A stretch of DNA of 64,000 bases from Haloterrigena turkmenica DSM 5511 (lineage in GTDB: Archaea > Halobacteriota > Halobacteria > Halobacteriales > Natrialbaceae): assembly GCF_000025325.1 (NCBI RefSeq), contig NC_013743.1:1240001-1304000 (forward strand), given 5' to 3'. A program made the position numbers and the translations under genes. Of this stretch, positions 16,011 to 24,036 are shown piece after piece (within the stretch, counting starts at the first letter, position 1; the number at the start of each line of letters is the position of its first letter). Below the pieces are notes generated by a model. The model worked only from the letters and a program-made list of their open reading frames with translations, had not been told where the DNA came from and did not search any database.

Positions 16011-17594
16011 ATGAGCCAGCAAGCAACCGAGCAGGTGCACGGCCACTACATCGGCGGCGAGTGGACTGACAGCGCGGGACGAGGTCCCGCGAGCAGTCGG
16101 ACGCAGTCCGACGACGGTGCAGACGAGACGTTCGAGAGCCGAAACCCGGCCACCGGCGAGACGCTGGCGACGTTTCAGCGCGGGACCGAAGACGACGTCG
16201 ACGCCGCTCTCGAGGCCGCGGACGACGCCTTCGAGGAGTGGCGCGAACTGTCGTATATCGACCGCGCGGAGTACCTCTGGGACATCTACCACGAACTCCG
16301 GGATCGCCACGAGGAGTTAGGGGAGATCGTCACCAAGGAGTGCGGCAAGGAGATCTCCGAGGGGAAGGCGGACGTGACCGAAGCGTGGCACATGGTCGAG
16401 TGGGCGGCGGGCAACGCGCGCCACCCCCACGGCGACGTGGTGCCGAGCGAGATCGGCAGCAAGGACGCCTACATGCGACGGAAACCGCGGGGCGTCGTCG
16501 GCTGCATCACGCCGTGGAACTTCCCCGTCGCGATCCCCTTCTGGCACATGGCCATCGCCCTCGTGGAGGGCAACACGGTCGTCTGGAAGCCCGCCGAGCA
16601 GACGCCGTGGTGCGGCCAGATCATCGCCGAGATGATGGACGATTCCGGGATTCCCGACGGCGTCTTCAACATGGTGCAGGGCTACGGCGACGCCGGCGCG
16701 GCGATCACCGACGACGGCCGCGTCGACACGGTCCTCTTTACCGGCTCGGCGGAGGTCGGCCACGAGATCGCCGGCAAGGTCGGCAACGAGCCCGGCAAAC
16801 TCGCGGCCTGCGAGATGGGTGGCAAGAACGGGATCGTCATCACCGAGGAGGCGGATCTGGACATCGCCGTCCACTCGGCCGTGATGAGTTCGTTCAAGAC
16901 GACCGGCCAGCGCTGCGTCTCGAGCGAGCGCCTGGTCGTCCACTCGGACGTCTACGACGAGTTCAAAGAGCGGTTCGTCGACGTCGCGCAGAAGATCGCG
17001 GTCGGCGACCCCCTCGAGGAGGACACGTTCATGGGCCCGGCGATCGAGCCCGACCACGTCGAGAAGATCCGCCAGCATAACGACCTGGCTCGAGAGGAGG
17101 GCGCCGAGGTGCTCGTCGACCGCTTCGAACTCGAGGACGGCGAGATTCCGGATGGACACGAAGACGGCAACTGGGTCGGGCCGTTCGTCTACGAGGTCGA
17201 CTACGACGCCGACGACGACCTGCGCTGTCTGCAGGAGGAGTGTTTCGGTCCCCACGTCGCGCTCATCGAGTACGACGGCGACATCGAACGGGCCCTCGAG
17301 ATCCACAACGACACCCCCTACGGGCTGGCCGGAGCGGTCATCTCCGAGGACTACCGCCAGCTCAACGCCTTCCGCGACCGGGCCGACCTCGGGCTCGCGT
17401 ACGCGAACCTCCCGTGTATCGGCGCCGAAGTGCAACTACCGTTCGGCGGCGTCAAGAAGTCCGGTAACGGCTATCCCAGCGCACGCGAGGCCATCGAGGC
17501 CGTCACCGAGCGCACCGCCTGGACGATGAACAATTCAAAGGACATCGAGATGGCCCAGGGGCTGTCCGCGGATATCACGACCTCCGAGGACTAG
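16011..17594 (+). CDS. NAD(P)-dependent aldehyde dehydrogenase with N-terminal insert
   Basis: The 527-residue ALDH-superfamily enzyme oxidises an aldehyde to the acid. Motifs in order are GYIGGEW-like N-terminus, cofactor site TPWNFPVAIPFWHMA at about 165-180, FTGSAEVGHEIA near 245, catalytic glutamate in CEMGGKNG near 267 and catalytic cysteine in TTGQRCVSSERL near 302. The family (succinate-semialdehyde or KGSA-type) cannot be narrowed to a substrate. Between IGGEWTDSA and ETFESRNPATGE, where relatives run on directly, there are about 15 extra residues (GRGPASSRTQSDDGAD) encoded by the paired-hairpin element at 16073-16117. The insert is in frame and far from the active site. Confidence 0.93.
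   Translation: MSQQATEQVHGHYIGGEWTDSAGRGPASSRTQSDDGADETFESRNPATGETLATFQRGTEDDVDAALEAADDAFEEWRELSYIDRAEYLWDIYHELRDRHEELGEIVTKECGKEISEGKADVTEAWHMVEWAAGNARHPHGDVVPSEIGSKDAYMRRKPRGVVGCITPWNFPVAIPFWHMAIALVEGNTVVWKPAEQTPWCGQIIAEMMDDSGIPDGVFNMVQGYGDAGAAITDDGRVDTVLFTGSAEVGHEIAGKVGNEPGKLAACEMGGKNGIVITEEADLDIAVHSAVMSSFKTTGQRCVSSERLVVHSDVYDEFKERFVDVAQKIAVGDPLEEDTFMGPAIEPDHVEKIRQHNDLAREEGAEVLVDRFELEDGEIPDGHEDGNWVGPFVYEVDYDADDDLRCLQEECFGPHVALIEYDGDIERALEIHNDTPYGLAGAVISEDYRQLNAFRDRADLGLAYANLPCIGAEVQLPFGGVKKSGNGYPSAREAIEAVTERTAWTMNNSKDIEMAQGLSADITTSED
16073..16117. repeat. Paired-hairpin element inserted in the aldehyde dehydrogenase gene
   Basis: Hairpin 1 is CGCGGGAC-gag-GTCCCGCG (16073-16091), hairpin 2 is GTCGGAC-gca-GTCCGAC (16096-16112), with spacer agca. 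Positions 16092-16117 match positions 60090-60115 next to tnpB at 23 of 26 bases. Two of the three differences are partners in the same stem pair (A-T here, G-C there), so the structure is conserved. The first hairpins also align with one stem pair added. The element encodes in-frame, polar residues. Confidence 0.75.
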
Positions 17595-17655
17595 GGGAGC
17601 GACGAGCGCACCGATCCCGTATATTTTTATTACTTGTCACGTGAACATCAGTATT

Positions 17656-17886
17656 ATGGGCTCGATGCTCGAGCGACTGACCCTCGACCGGCGCGATATC
17701 GTCAGCGGTGTTCTCGTCGCTGTAACGCTCGAGGTCGTCCTGATATACCAGACCGGAGTTCCGGATCCGAGTCAGTGGGGCTCGCGGCTGGCCTCGATGG
17801 TTCTCACCGCGGTCGCGTTCGTGATCGTTCTGCTGCTGTCGAAGCGAGTTACCGGCGGTGATCGCGCCACGCTTCGATCCGAGTAG
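17656..17886 (+). CDS. Small two-helix membrane protein
   Basis: The 76-residue protein begins MGSMLERLTLDRRDIVSGVL. Two hydrophobic segments at about 16-32 and 46-64 (LASMVLTAVAFVIVLLLSKR) suggest a small inner-membrane protein; its function is unknown. A TATA-like run (tatatttttatta, 17620-17632) lies about 25 bases before the ATG at 17656, which fits a leaderless or near-leaderless transcript; an in-frame GTG at 17641 would add five residues. No relatives can be named. Confidence 0.6.
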   Translation: MGSMLERLTLDRRDIVSGVLVAVTLEVVLIYQTGVPDPSQWGSRLASMVLTAVAFVIVLLLSKRVTGGDRATLRSE

Positions 17887-17979
17887 GGGTCGACGACGCC
17901 CTGCTGTCAGCTCGAGAACTGGATCTCCCCGCGAGGGAGCGAACCGCTTATCCGAGAGGTCATGGAATCGTCCGCACAC

Positions 17980-19161
17980 ATGAAAGCAGTCGTTCTCGCG
18001 GCGGGTCAGGGTACGCGCATTCGACCGCTCTCGGATTCGATCCCGAAACCGATGCTGCCGGTCGCTGACCGCCCGCTCGTGGCCCACACGATCGACGCGG
18101 CGATCGACGCCGGCGCCGACGAGATCATCCTCGTGATCGGCTACGAGGGCGAGACCGTCCGCGACTACTTCGGCGAGAAATATCGCGGCACGCCGATCTC
18201 CTACGCCGTCCAGACCGAACAGGCCGGGACGGCCCACGCCGTCAACACCGCTCGAGAGCACATCGACGGCCCGTTCGCCGTTCTCAACGGCGACAATCTC
18301 TACGATCCGGCGGCGGTCGATCGCCTCTTCGAGCACTGTCCGGCCGTCTGCGCGATCGCCGTCGACGAGCCGCGCAACTACGGCGTCCTCAGCACCGACG
18401 GCGACTCGGTCACCGGCATCGTCGAGAAGCCGTCGAAGCCGCCGACGAACCTCGCCAACGCCGGCGCCTACGCGTTCCCCGAACGCGCTCGCGAGTGGCT
18501 CGAGGTCCCCGAAAGCGAGCGCGGCGAACACGAGATCACCGATGTGCTGGCGAGCGTGATCGAGGAGTTCGACGTGACGCCGGTCACGCTCGATCGGTGG
18601 CTCGACGTCGGCCGCCCCTGGGAGCTCCTCGAGGCCAACGAGTGGAAGATCGCCGAGCTCGACCGCCGGATCGACGGCCGGGTCAGCGACGACGCCCACC
18701 TCGAGGGCGACGTGGTCGTCGAAGAGGGCGCGACGGTTGAGCCGGGTGTCGTCGTCGAGGGCCCGGCGCTGATCCGCTCGGGCGCCGAGGTCGGCCCCAA
18801 TGCCTACGTCCGCGGCGCGACGCTGATCGGCGAAGACGCGGAGATCGGCCACGCCGTCGAGGTAAAGAACAGCGTCGTCTCCCGCGGCACCTCGGTCAGC
18901 CACCTCTCGTACGTCGGCGACAGCGTCCTCGGGCGCGACGTCAACTTCGGCGCGGGGACGAACGTCGCGAACCTCCGCCACGACGACGCCGACATCGAGT
19001 TCACCGTCAAGGGCGAGCGCATCTCGACGGGCCGGCGCAAGTTCGGCGTCGTCGCCGGCGACGACGTGAAAACGGGGATCAACTCGAGTCTCTCGCCCGG
19101 ACTGAAACTCACGACCGGCGCGACGACGCGGCCCGGAGAGAGCGTCGAGCGAGATCGGTAG
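17980..19161 (+). CDS. Bifunctional sugar-1-phosphate nucleotidyltransferase/acetyltransferase (GlmU-type)
   Basis: The 393-residue enzyme has an N-terminal NTP-transferase domain, MKAVVLAAGQGTRIRPLSDS with the G-x-G-T-R-x-x-P-L/K signature and FAVLNGDNLYD near residue 100. A C-terminal left-handed beta-helix of hexapeptide repeats follows (IRSGAEVGPNAYVRGATLIG, residues 265-285). This is the archaeal GlmU/Sulfolobus ST0452-like type, which makes UDP-GlcNAc or a related nucleotide sugar from glucosamine-1-phosphate or dTTP/UTP and sugar phosphate. An in-frame ATG at 17962 would add six residues; a TATA-like cttatcc at 17944-17950 places the start of a leaderless transcript close to 17980. A paralogue is at 41906-43093, inside the glycan island. 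Confidence 0.88.
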   Translation: MKAVVLAAGQGTRIRPLSDSIPKPMLPVADRPLVAHTIDAAIDAGADEIILVIGYEGETVRDYFGEKYRGTPISYAVQTEQAGTAHAVNTAREHIDGPFAVLNGDNLYDPAAVDRLFEHCPAVCAIAVDEPRNYGVLSTDGDSVTGIVEKPSKPPTNLANAGAYAFPERAREWLEVPESERGEHEITDVLASVIEEFDVTPVTLDRWLDVGRPWELLEANEWKIAELDRRIDGRVSDDAHLEGDVVVEEGATVEPGVVVEGPALIRSGAEVGPNAYVRGATLIGEDAEIGHAVEVKNSVVSRGTSVSHLSYVGDSVLGRDVNFGAGTNVANLRHDDADIEFTVKGERISTGRRKFGVVAGDDVKTGINSSLSPGLKLTTGATTRPGESVERDR

Positions 19162-19291
19162 ATCGCTCGAGTTTCCCTCGAGACCGCTCACGCCCCGCAC
19201 GAATCGGTATCTATCGACGGACCCGACCGTCCAATCATCCGCCGACGAAACCCCGAGGGTTTACGGTGGCCGGCGTCGCCTCCGGTACTAG

Positions 19292-19573
19292 ATGCCGACA
19301 CATCGACGCATGCGATTCATCCGGGGACAGCTCGCCTGGATGCTCGCGGCCGTCCTCGCGCTCTCGCTGCTCGGATCGTTCTCATACGAGCTGTTCTTCG
19401 TGCTCTCGCTGATCGGCCTGCTGATTGTCACCGAACTGACGGCGCCGTTCTCGGTCACGCCCGACTGGCGCCGTCGCCTCCGGTGGCTCATCGCGCTCGG
19501 CCTCGTCGGCTTCGCGGTCGTCGTCGTCCGCCGGATTCTCGAGATCCTGCCACCGGAGGTGTTGCCGTGGTAG
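19292..19573 (+). CDS. Small membrane protein of the MoxR/DUF4350 operon
   Basis: This 93-residue protein has three hydrophobic segments (WMLAAVLALSLLGSFSYELF, then FVLSLIGLLIVTELTAPF, then LIALGLVGFAVVVVRRIL) and no recognised catalytic motif. Its place, 67 bases before the DUF4350 gene and in the same direction, suggests it is the first gene of that operon. The start could be the ATG at 19292 or 19310 (MRFIRGQLAW). Unnamed family. Confidence 0.65.
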   Translation: MPTHRRMRFIRGQLAWMLAAVLALSLLGSFSYELFFVLSLIGLLIVTELTAPFSVTPDWRRRLRWLIALGLVGFAVVVVRRILEILPPEVLPW

Positions 19574-19640
19574 CGATCGCTGCCGACGGCTCGCCGGTCG
19601 GCCGACCGCCGGGTGCGCGGGTCCCAGCGGAGGTGAGCCC

Positions 19641-20765
19641 ATGACGCTCCGCGAGTGGCTCCGCGACGGCGGGGGACTCGACTGGCCCCGCGTGCTGCTC
19701 GTCGCGCTGTCGGTCACTGTGCTCGCCGGACTGCTCGTCGCCGCCGCGACTTCGTCGGCCGCGTTCGGCCCCTACAATCCGTCCTGGGACGGTATGTCCG
19801 AGCTCCGACAGCAGACCGCGTCGGAACCGGGCGTCGAGAGCGAACTGGTCCGAGACACGGCGCGATACGACGACTACGAGCCCAACGAGACGGTCGCGTT
19901 CGTCGTCGCCCCCGACGAGACGTACGGGGACGAGGACGTGGATCGGCTCCGGCGGTTCGTCGATAACGGCGGGACCCTCGTCGTCCTCGAGAACTTCGGG
20001 ACGAACGGAAACCAATTGCTGGCCGACGTCGGCGCCGAGACGCGAACCGACGGCGCCGTACTCCGGGACGAACAGGAGTACTACCGCGGGCCAACGATGC
20101 CGGTCGCGACGGGCGTCGAGAATCACACCTACACCGAGGGGGTCGACCAGTTGACGCTCAACTACGCCTCCGCGCTCGAGACGGACGAGGAGGAGGCGAC
20201 CGTGCTCGTCCGGACCAGCGAGTACGCCTACCGCGACGTCGACGGCGACGACGAACTCGACGACGACGAGACGCTCGACAGCTATCCCGTCGCGGCGGTC
20301 GAGAACGTCTCGGAGGGGCAGGTCGTCGTCGTCGGTGATCCGAGTATCGCCATCAACGCGATGATCGACGAACCCGATAACGCGGCGTTCTTACAGCGGC
20401 TGTCAGCCGACGCTGACCACGTGCTGATCGATCTCTCCCACTCCGAAGATCTGCCGCCGTTGACCAGCGCGGTCCTGACGGTCCGCGAACTGCCGCTGTT
20501 GCAGGTCCTCCTCGGCGCCACGGGAATCGCCGGCATCGCGACCCTCTCGCGTCGTCGCCTCCGCCCGTCGCTCGAGCACGTCTGGACGCGACTCGTCCGC
20601 CGGAACGACCCGGCCGACGCGTCGATCGCCGTGCCGTCGGCGGGCGACGTCGACGAGCGCCGTGCGGCCGCGCTCCGGGACCGCCACCCCGACTGGGACG
20701 AGGATCGTGTCCGCCGCGTGATAGCAGCGCTTAACCGTGACGATATGGAACCGGACGATCAATGA
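19641..20765 (+). CDS. DUF4350-domain membrane protein
   Basis: The 374-residue protein has a first transmembrane segment at about 20-42 (VLLVALSVTVLAGLLVAAAT) and an extracytoplasmic domain at about 50-265. The latter contains FVVAPDETYGDEDVDRLRRF and FVDNGGTLVVLENFG, the class I glutamine-amidotransferase-like fold typical of DUF4350. A second transmembrane segment lies near 275-295 (LLQVLLGATGIAGIATLSRR), followed by a short basic cytoplasmic tail. It overlaps the MoxR gene by 4 bp (ATGA). In bacteria and archaea DUF4350 accompanies MoxR and DUF58; no activity is known. Confidence 0.85.
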   Translation: MTLREWLRDGGGLDWPRVLLVALSVTVLAGLLVAAATSSAAFGPYNPSWDGMSELRQQTASEPGVESELVRDTARYDDYEPNETVAFVVAPDETYGDEDVDRLRRFVDNGGTLVVLENFGTNGNQLLADVGAETRTDGAVLRDEQEYYRGPTMPVATGVENHTYTEGVDQLTLNYASALETDEEEATVLVRTSEYAYRDVDGDDELDDDETLDSYPVAAVENVSEGQVVVVGDPSIAINAMIDEPDNAAFLQRLSADADHVLIDLSHSEDLPPLTSAVLTVRELPLLQVLLGATGIAGIATLSRRRLRPSLEHVWTRLVRRNDPADASIAVPSAGDVDERRAAALRDRHPDWDEDRVRRVIAALNRDDMEPDDQ

Positions 20766-21793
20766 ACGGCGACGACCCCGTCGACGGCAGTCCCATGGGC
20801 GATCCTGATGCCGAGCGTATCTACAACGCCGTCCGCGAAGAGATGGGCCGAGTGCTGATCGGTAACGAATCGGCGATCGAACACCTCACGATCGCGCTGT
20901 TCACGCGAGGTCACGTCCTCCTCGAGGGCGTTCCGGGCGTCGCGAAGACGACGCTCGCGAACCTGTTCGCCCGCGTTACCGGCCTCGACTACAACCGTAT
21001 CCAGATGACGCCGGACATCCTGCCGGCGGACATCACGGGGACTCACGTCTACCGGGAATCCCGCGGTACGTTCGAACTCCAGCGCGGGCCGATCTTCGCC
21101 AACATGGTCGTCGCCGACGAGATCAACCGCGCGACGCCGAAGACCCAGTCGGCGCTGCTCGAGGCGATGCAGGAACGGCGCGTGACGATCGAGGGCGAGA
21201 CGCTGGCCCTGCCGACGCCCTTCATGGTCGTCGCGACGCAGAACCCGATCGAGATGGAGGGTGTCTTCGAACTGCCGGAGGCCCAGCGCGACCGCTTCCA
21301 GTTCAAACTCACCGTCGATCTCCCCGGTCGAGGCGACGAACGCGAGCTGCTCGAGCGGTTCGACGACGATCCCGACCTCGGCCCCGAGACGGTCGACCAG
21401 GTCGTCGCGGTGTCGGACTTCCTCGCGGCGCGGGAGACCGTCTCCGAGGTCTACGTCGCCGAGCCGATCAAGGAGTACGTCCTCGATCTCGTCGCGGCGA
21501 CTCGGGACCACCCCGACGTCACCCACGGGGCCTCGCCTCGAGCGTCGCTGGCGTTTCTCGACGGCGCGAAGGCGCGGGCCGCGATCCACGGCCGCGAGTA
21601 CGTCATCCCTGACGACGTGAAGGCTCTAACCGAGTCGATCCTCGCTCACCGACTCGTGTTGAGCACTGACGCCGACCTGAGTGACGTGGCGCCCGCCGAC
21701 GTCGTCGCGGACGTCGTCGATTCGGTGACGCCGCCGGGCGCGGAAGCCATCGAACTACAGCCGGTGAGCGACGGCGGAACGAATCGAGAGTAG
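20762..21793 (+). CDS. MoxR-family AAA+ ATPase
   Basis: The 343-residue ATPase has Walker A EGVPGVAKTTLANL near 58, Walker B VVADEINRATPKTQSALLEA near 115-130, sensor 1 VATQNPIEMEGVFELPEAQ near 155 and an arginine finger in AQRDRF. The C-terminal lid holds SPRASLAFLDGAKARAAIHG. MoxR ATPases act as chaperones for metal-cofactor or complex assembly, usually with VWA or DUF58 proteins, and here the cluster provides DUF58 at 24033. The ATG at 20762 overlaps the previous stop; an internal ATG at 20795 (MGDPDAERIY) is a possible true start. Confidence 0.93.
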   Translation: MNGDDPVDGSPMGDPDAERIYNAVREEMGRVLIGNESAIEHLTIALFTRGHVLLEGVPGVAKTTLANLFARVTGLDYNRIQMTPDILPADITGTHVYRESRGTFELQRGPIFANMVVADEINRATPKTQSALLEAMQERRVTIEGETLALPTPFMVVATQNPIEMEGVFELPEAQRDRFQFKLTVDLPGRGDERELLERFDDDPDLGPETVDQVVAVSDFLAARETVSEVYVAEPIKEYVLDLVAATRDHPDVTHGASPRASLAFLDGAKARAAIHGREYVIPDDVKALTESILAHRLVLSTDADLSDVAPADVVADVVDSVTPPGAEAIELQPVSDGGTNRE

Positions 21794-22514
21794 TCGGTCG
21801 AGCGGTCCCCGTCGAGTGGCGACTCGTCTCTTGGCGTTCGATTTTCGGCGATGGACTCGAGACATCTCCAGTCACACACGGTTCCGTTACATCCGAATAG
21901 AGCGATTGGGTAACTAGTGTACGTAGTAAACGGTCAGCCTCGGACGGATGACGATTGAACAACCCTAGTACACTAGTACAGGCATATCACGTCAAATACC
22001 TGGCTCAAATATTCATCGTCGAGTACCGTGTTGGCCCGCTGCTCGCCGATGTCGCCTACGCCATCGAATCGCTCTCGAACGGCGAGGTCTCGGACGTCGC
22101 TCAGAGACTGTCGTCACACGGCGTTCCTGTGTACCGAACCAGTTCGCCAGTATCGGTCACGACGTCGAACTCGACGGACGGTCCCTCGATATTGACCGTG
22201 CCGTCGTTGACCGATTCGATGCGGGCAGACCGGACGTAATACCCGTCAGAGAAGGACGCTGACGAATCGCCGTACAGCGCTTGATCGCGCTATATCTCGC
22301 TCTAGTGTGGCTTCTCCTTGGAAATCGCGAGGAGAGATTGCTGACCGTCTACACCGACGGATTTCGAGCCACTAATCCACTAGAGGAGAACGGAAACGAC
22401 TAGCGAGCAACCGTCGTTCACGGCGAGGGAGGATACGTTGACGAAGGTGCACGAGCGACCACTTGCGAGAGTATACTGAACGCGAGTGTAACTCGCCTCG
22501 TTCCGTTCCTTCGA
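21794..22514. other. Non-coding gap with CTAG motifs and a coding relic
   Basis: No intact gene is visible. At 22101-22286 the reverse strand encodes a startless fragment (DQALYGDSSASFSDGYYVRS, then ARIESVNDGTVNIEGPSVEF) ending at a TGA; it looks like the decayed C-terminus of an unidentified exported protein. Three CTAG tetranucleotides lie within 21914-21976. The gap separates the MoxR block from the converging DUF58 block. Confidence 0.5.
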
Positions 22515-23516
22515 TTACTGCGCTGTCGTCTCCGCATCCGCCGTCGTCTCCACATCGCCAGCGGCCGCCGTATCGCCTTCGGCGTCGGACTCGAGGTCCC
22601 ACCGGCAGGTGACTAACCAGTCGGCCCGGTCGTCGCCCGGCGCGATCTCCAGTCGGACCGGCTCCTCGAGGCCGGCGGCGAAGCCGACGGCGAGGAAGGA
22701 GGGGATCGGGTGATCGAAGCGATCGATCGGGCCGAACGCGCTGTCGCTGACCGCGATCGTGGCGCGCCCGTCGCCGGCGTCGACGTCGGCCTCGGCGCTT
22801 CGTGCGAGTTCGAACTGCTCGACGAGGCCGTCGGTCAACTGGGCGGCCAGCGGCGTCGGGTCGGCGGCGAGATCGCCGGTCAGCGCCCGCTCGAACGGCC
22901 GGAAGAGTTCGGCCCCGGTCGCCTCGAGCAAGAGGCCACGGGAGTCGTCGTCGACGACGATCGGGCCGGCGCGCTCGTCGGGGAGCGAGTAGTCGGCGTG
23001 CTGGGGGACGTAGAGCCGGGCCGGCGCCGCCTCGCCAGGGAGGTACACCCGCTCGTCGCGGAGGCCGAGTTCGTCGCCGATCGCGGCGACGTTCGCGGTC
23101 GAGGCGGTGTAGACGCGTTCGCCCACGTCGGCCGCGACGAACCGGCTGGGCGTGAGGTAGTAGGTCAGCAGGGCGCCGAAGAGCCCGGTCGCCCCGAGCG
23201 CGACGAGCACCTCCCGCGCGTCGGGGAAGGCGACGCTTCCCAGGACGGCGACGGCCCCGATCGCGGCGAGACCGATCGCGGTGGCTCGATACCGGGACTG
23301 ACGGGCGCGGACGTACTCCTCGCGCAGCCGTCGGTTCTCGTCGGCGAGGAGTTCGACCTGCGCGGCGAGTTCCCGCCGGTCGTCGCCGTCGGTCGGTTCG
23401 GTCGCTGCGTCCGCGTCGGTGACTGTCTCAGTCTCAGCGTCCGCATCTCCGGCGGCGCTCGAGGCGGCTGCCGGCGACGCGGACGACTCGGTCGTATCGA
23501 TGTTGTTACTGCTCAT
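22515..23516 (-). CDS. Membrane protein of the DUF58 block, coiled-coil plus two helices
   Basis: The protein has 333 residues. The first 45 are acidic. A coiled coil lies at about 46-80 (RRELAAQVELLADENRRLRE) and two transmembrane segments at about 85-105 and 110-130 (ATAIGLAAIGAVAVLGSVAF, then VLVALGATGLFGALLTYYL). The cytoplasmic or surface domain of about 200 residues ends in an acidic tail. The family cannot be named with certainty. Its start overlaps the end of the upstream gene by 11 bp and that gene overlaps DUF58, so all three are one operon (25502 to 22515). Confidence 0.7.
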   Translation of the reverse strand: MSSNNIDTTESSASPAAASSAAGDADAETETVTDADAATEPTDGDDRRELAAQVELLADENRRLREEYVRARQSRYRATAIGLAAIGAVAVLGSVAFPDAREVLVALGATGLFGALLTYYLTPSRFVAADVGERVYTASTANVAAIGDELGLRDERVYLPGEAAPARLYVPQHADYSLPDERAGPIVVDDDSRGLLLEATGAELFRPFERALTGDLAADPTPLAAQLTDGLVEQFELARSAEADVDAGDGRATIAVSDSAFGPIDRFDHPIPSFLAVGFAAGLEEPVRLEIAPGDDRADWLVTCRWDLESDAEGDTAAAGDVETTADAETTAQ

Positions 23517-24036
23517 GGGTCGATGAATCGGGGTCTGCGTCTGCATCCGGGGCGGTTTCGACGGCGTCGGGGACGAGCCCGAGACTGACGAGTTCGTACC
23601 GGTGGAGGGCGTAAGCCGCGAGCGCCACGACGAGAAGGAGCGTTCCCGCGGCGGTCCAGACGGATCGAGAATCGGCGACGATCCAGCCCGTCCCCACGAA
23701 CGCGATCGCGCTGGCGAGAACGACGGCGGCGTCGCGTAGCGCCGTCGAGGTCCGCACGACGGCGGCGAGCAGGACCGCGACGAACGCGAGTTCGACGAGC
23801 AGGAACGTCTCGAGGCCGATCCCGTCCGGGAACGCGGCCGCGAGCACGACGTGTCCGGCCGCGAGCGCGTACGGCGTCCCGAGCCCGTACCAGGTCAGCG
23901 CCGTCGCGAAGCCGGCCACCGCGCCGGTCGGTCCGGCGAGGAGCGCCAGCGCCGCGGTGAGGACGGCGAGCGCACCGATCACCGGCCGGCGACGCTCGCT
24001 CCCGGTCGCCGGACCGGCGGTCGGTTCCGGGCTCAC
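23506..24036 (-). CDS. DUF7519-like polytopic membrane protein
   Basis: This 176-residue protein has about five hydrophobic segments (VIGALAVLTAALALLAGPTG, WYGLGTPYALAAGHVVLAAA, FLLVELAFVAVLLAAVV, AAVVLASAIAFVGTGWIVA, AAGTLLLVVALAAYALHRYE). Size, position directly after DUF58 and the pattern YALAAGHVVLAA agree with the haloarchaeal DUF7519 family. Probably a membrane partner of the MoxR/DUF58 system. Its start overlaps the DUF58 stop by 4 bp and its stop lies inside the next gene. Confidence 0.7.
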   Translation of the reverse strand: MSPEPTAGPATGSERRRPVIGALAVLTAALALLAGPTGAVAGFATALTWYGLGTPYALAAGHVVLAAAFPDGIGLETFLLVELAFVAVLLAAVVRTSTALRDAAVVLASAIAFVGTGWIVADSRSVWTAAGTLLLVVALAAYALHRYELVSLGLVPDAVETAPDADADPDSSTHEQ

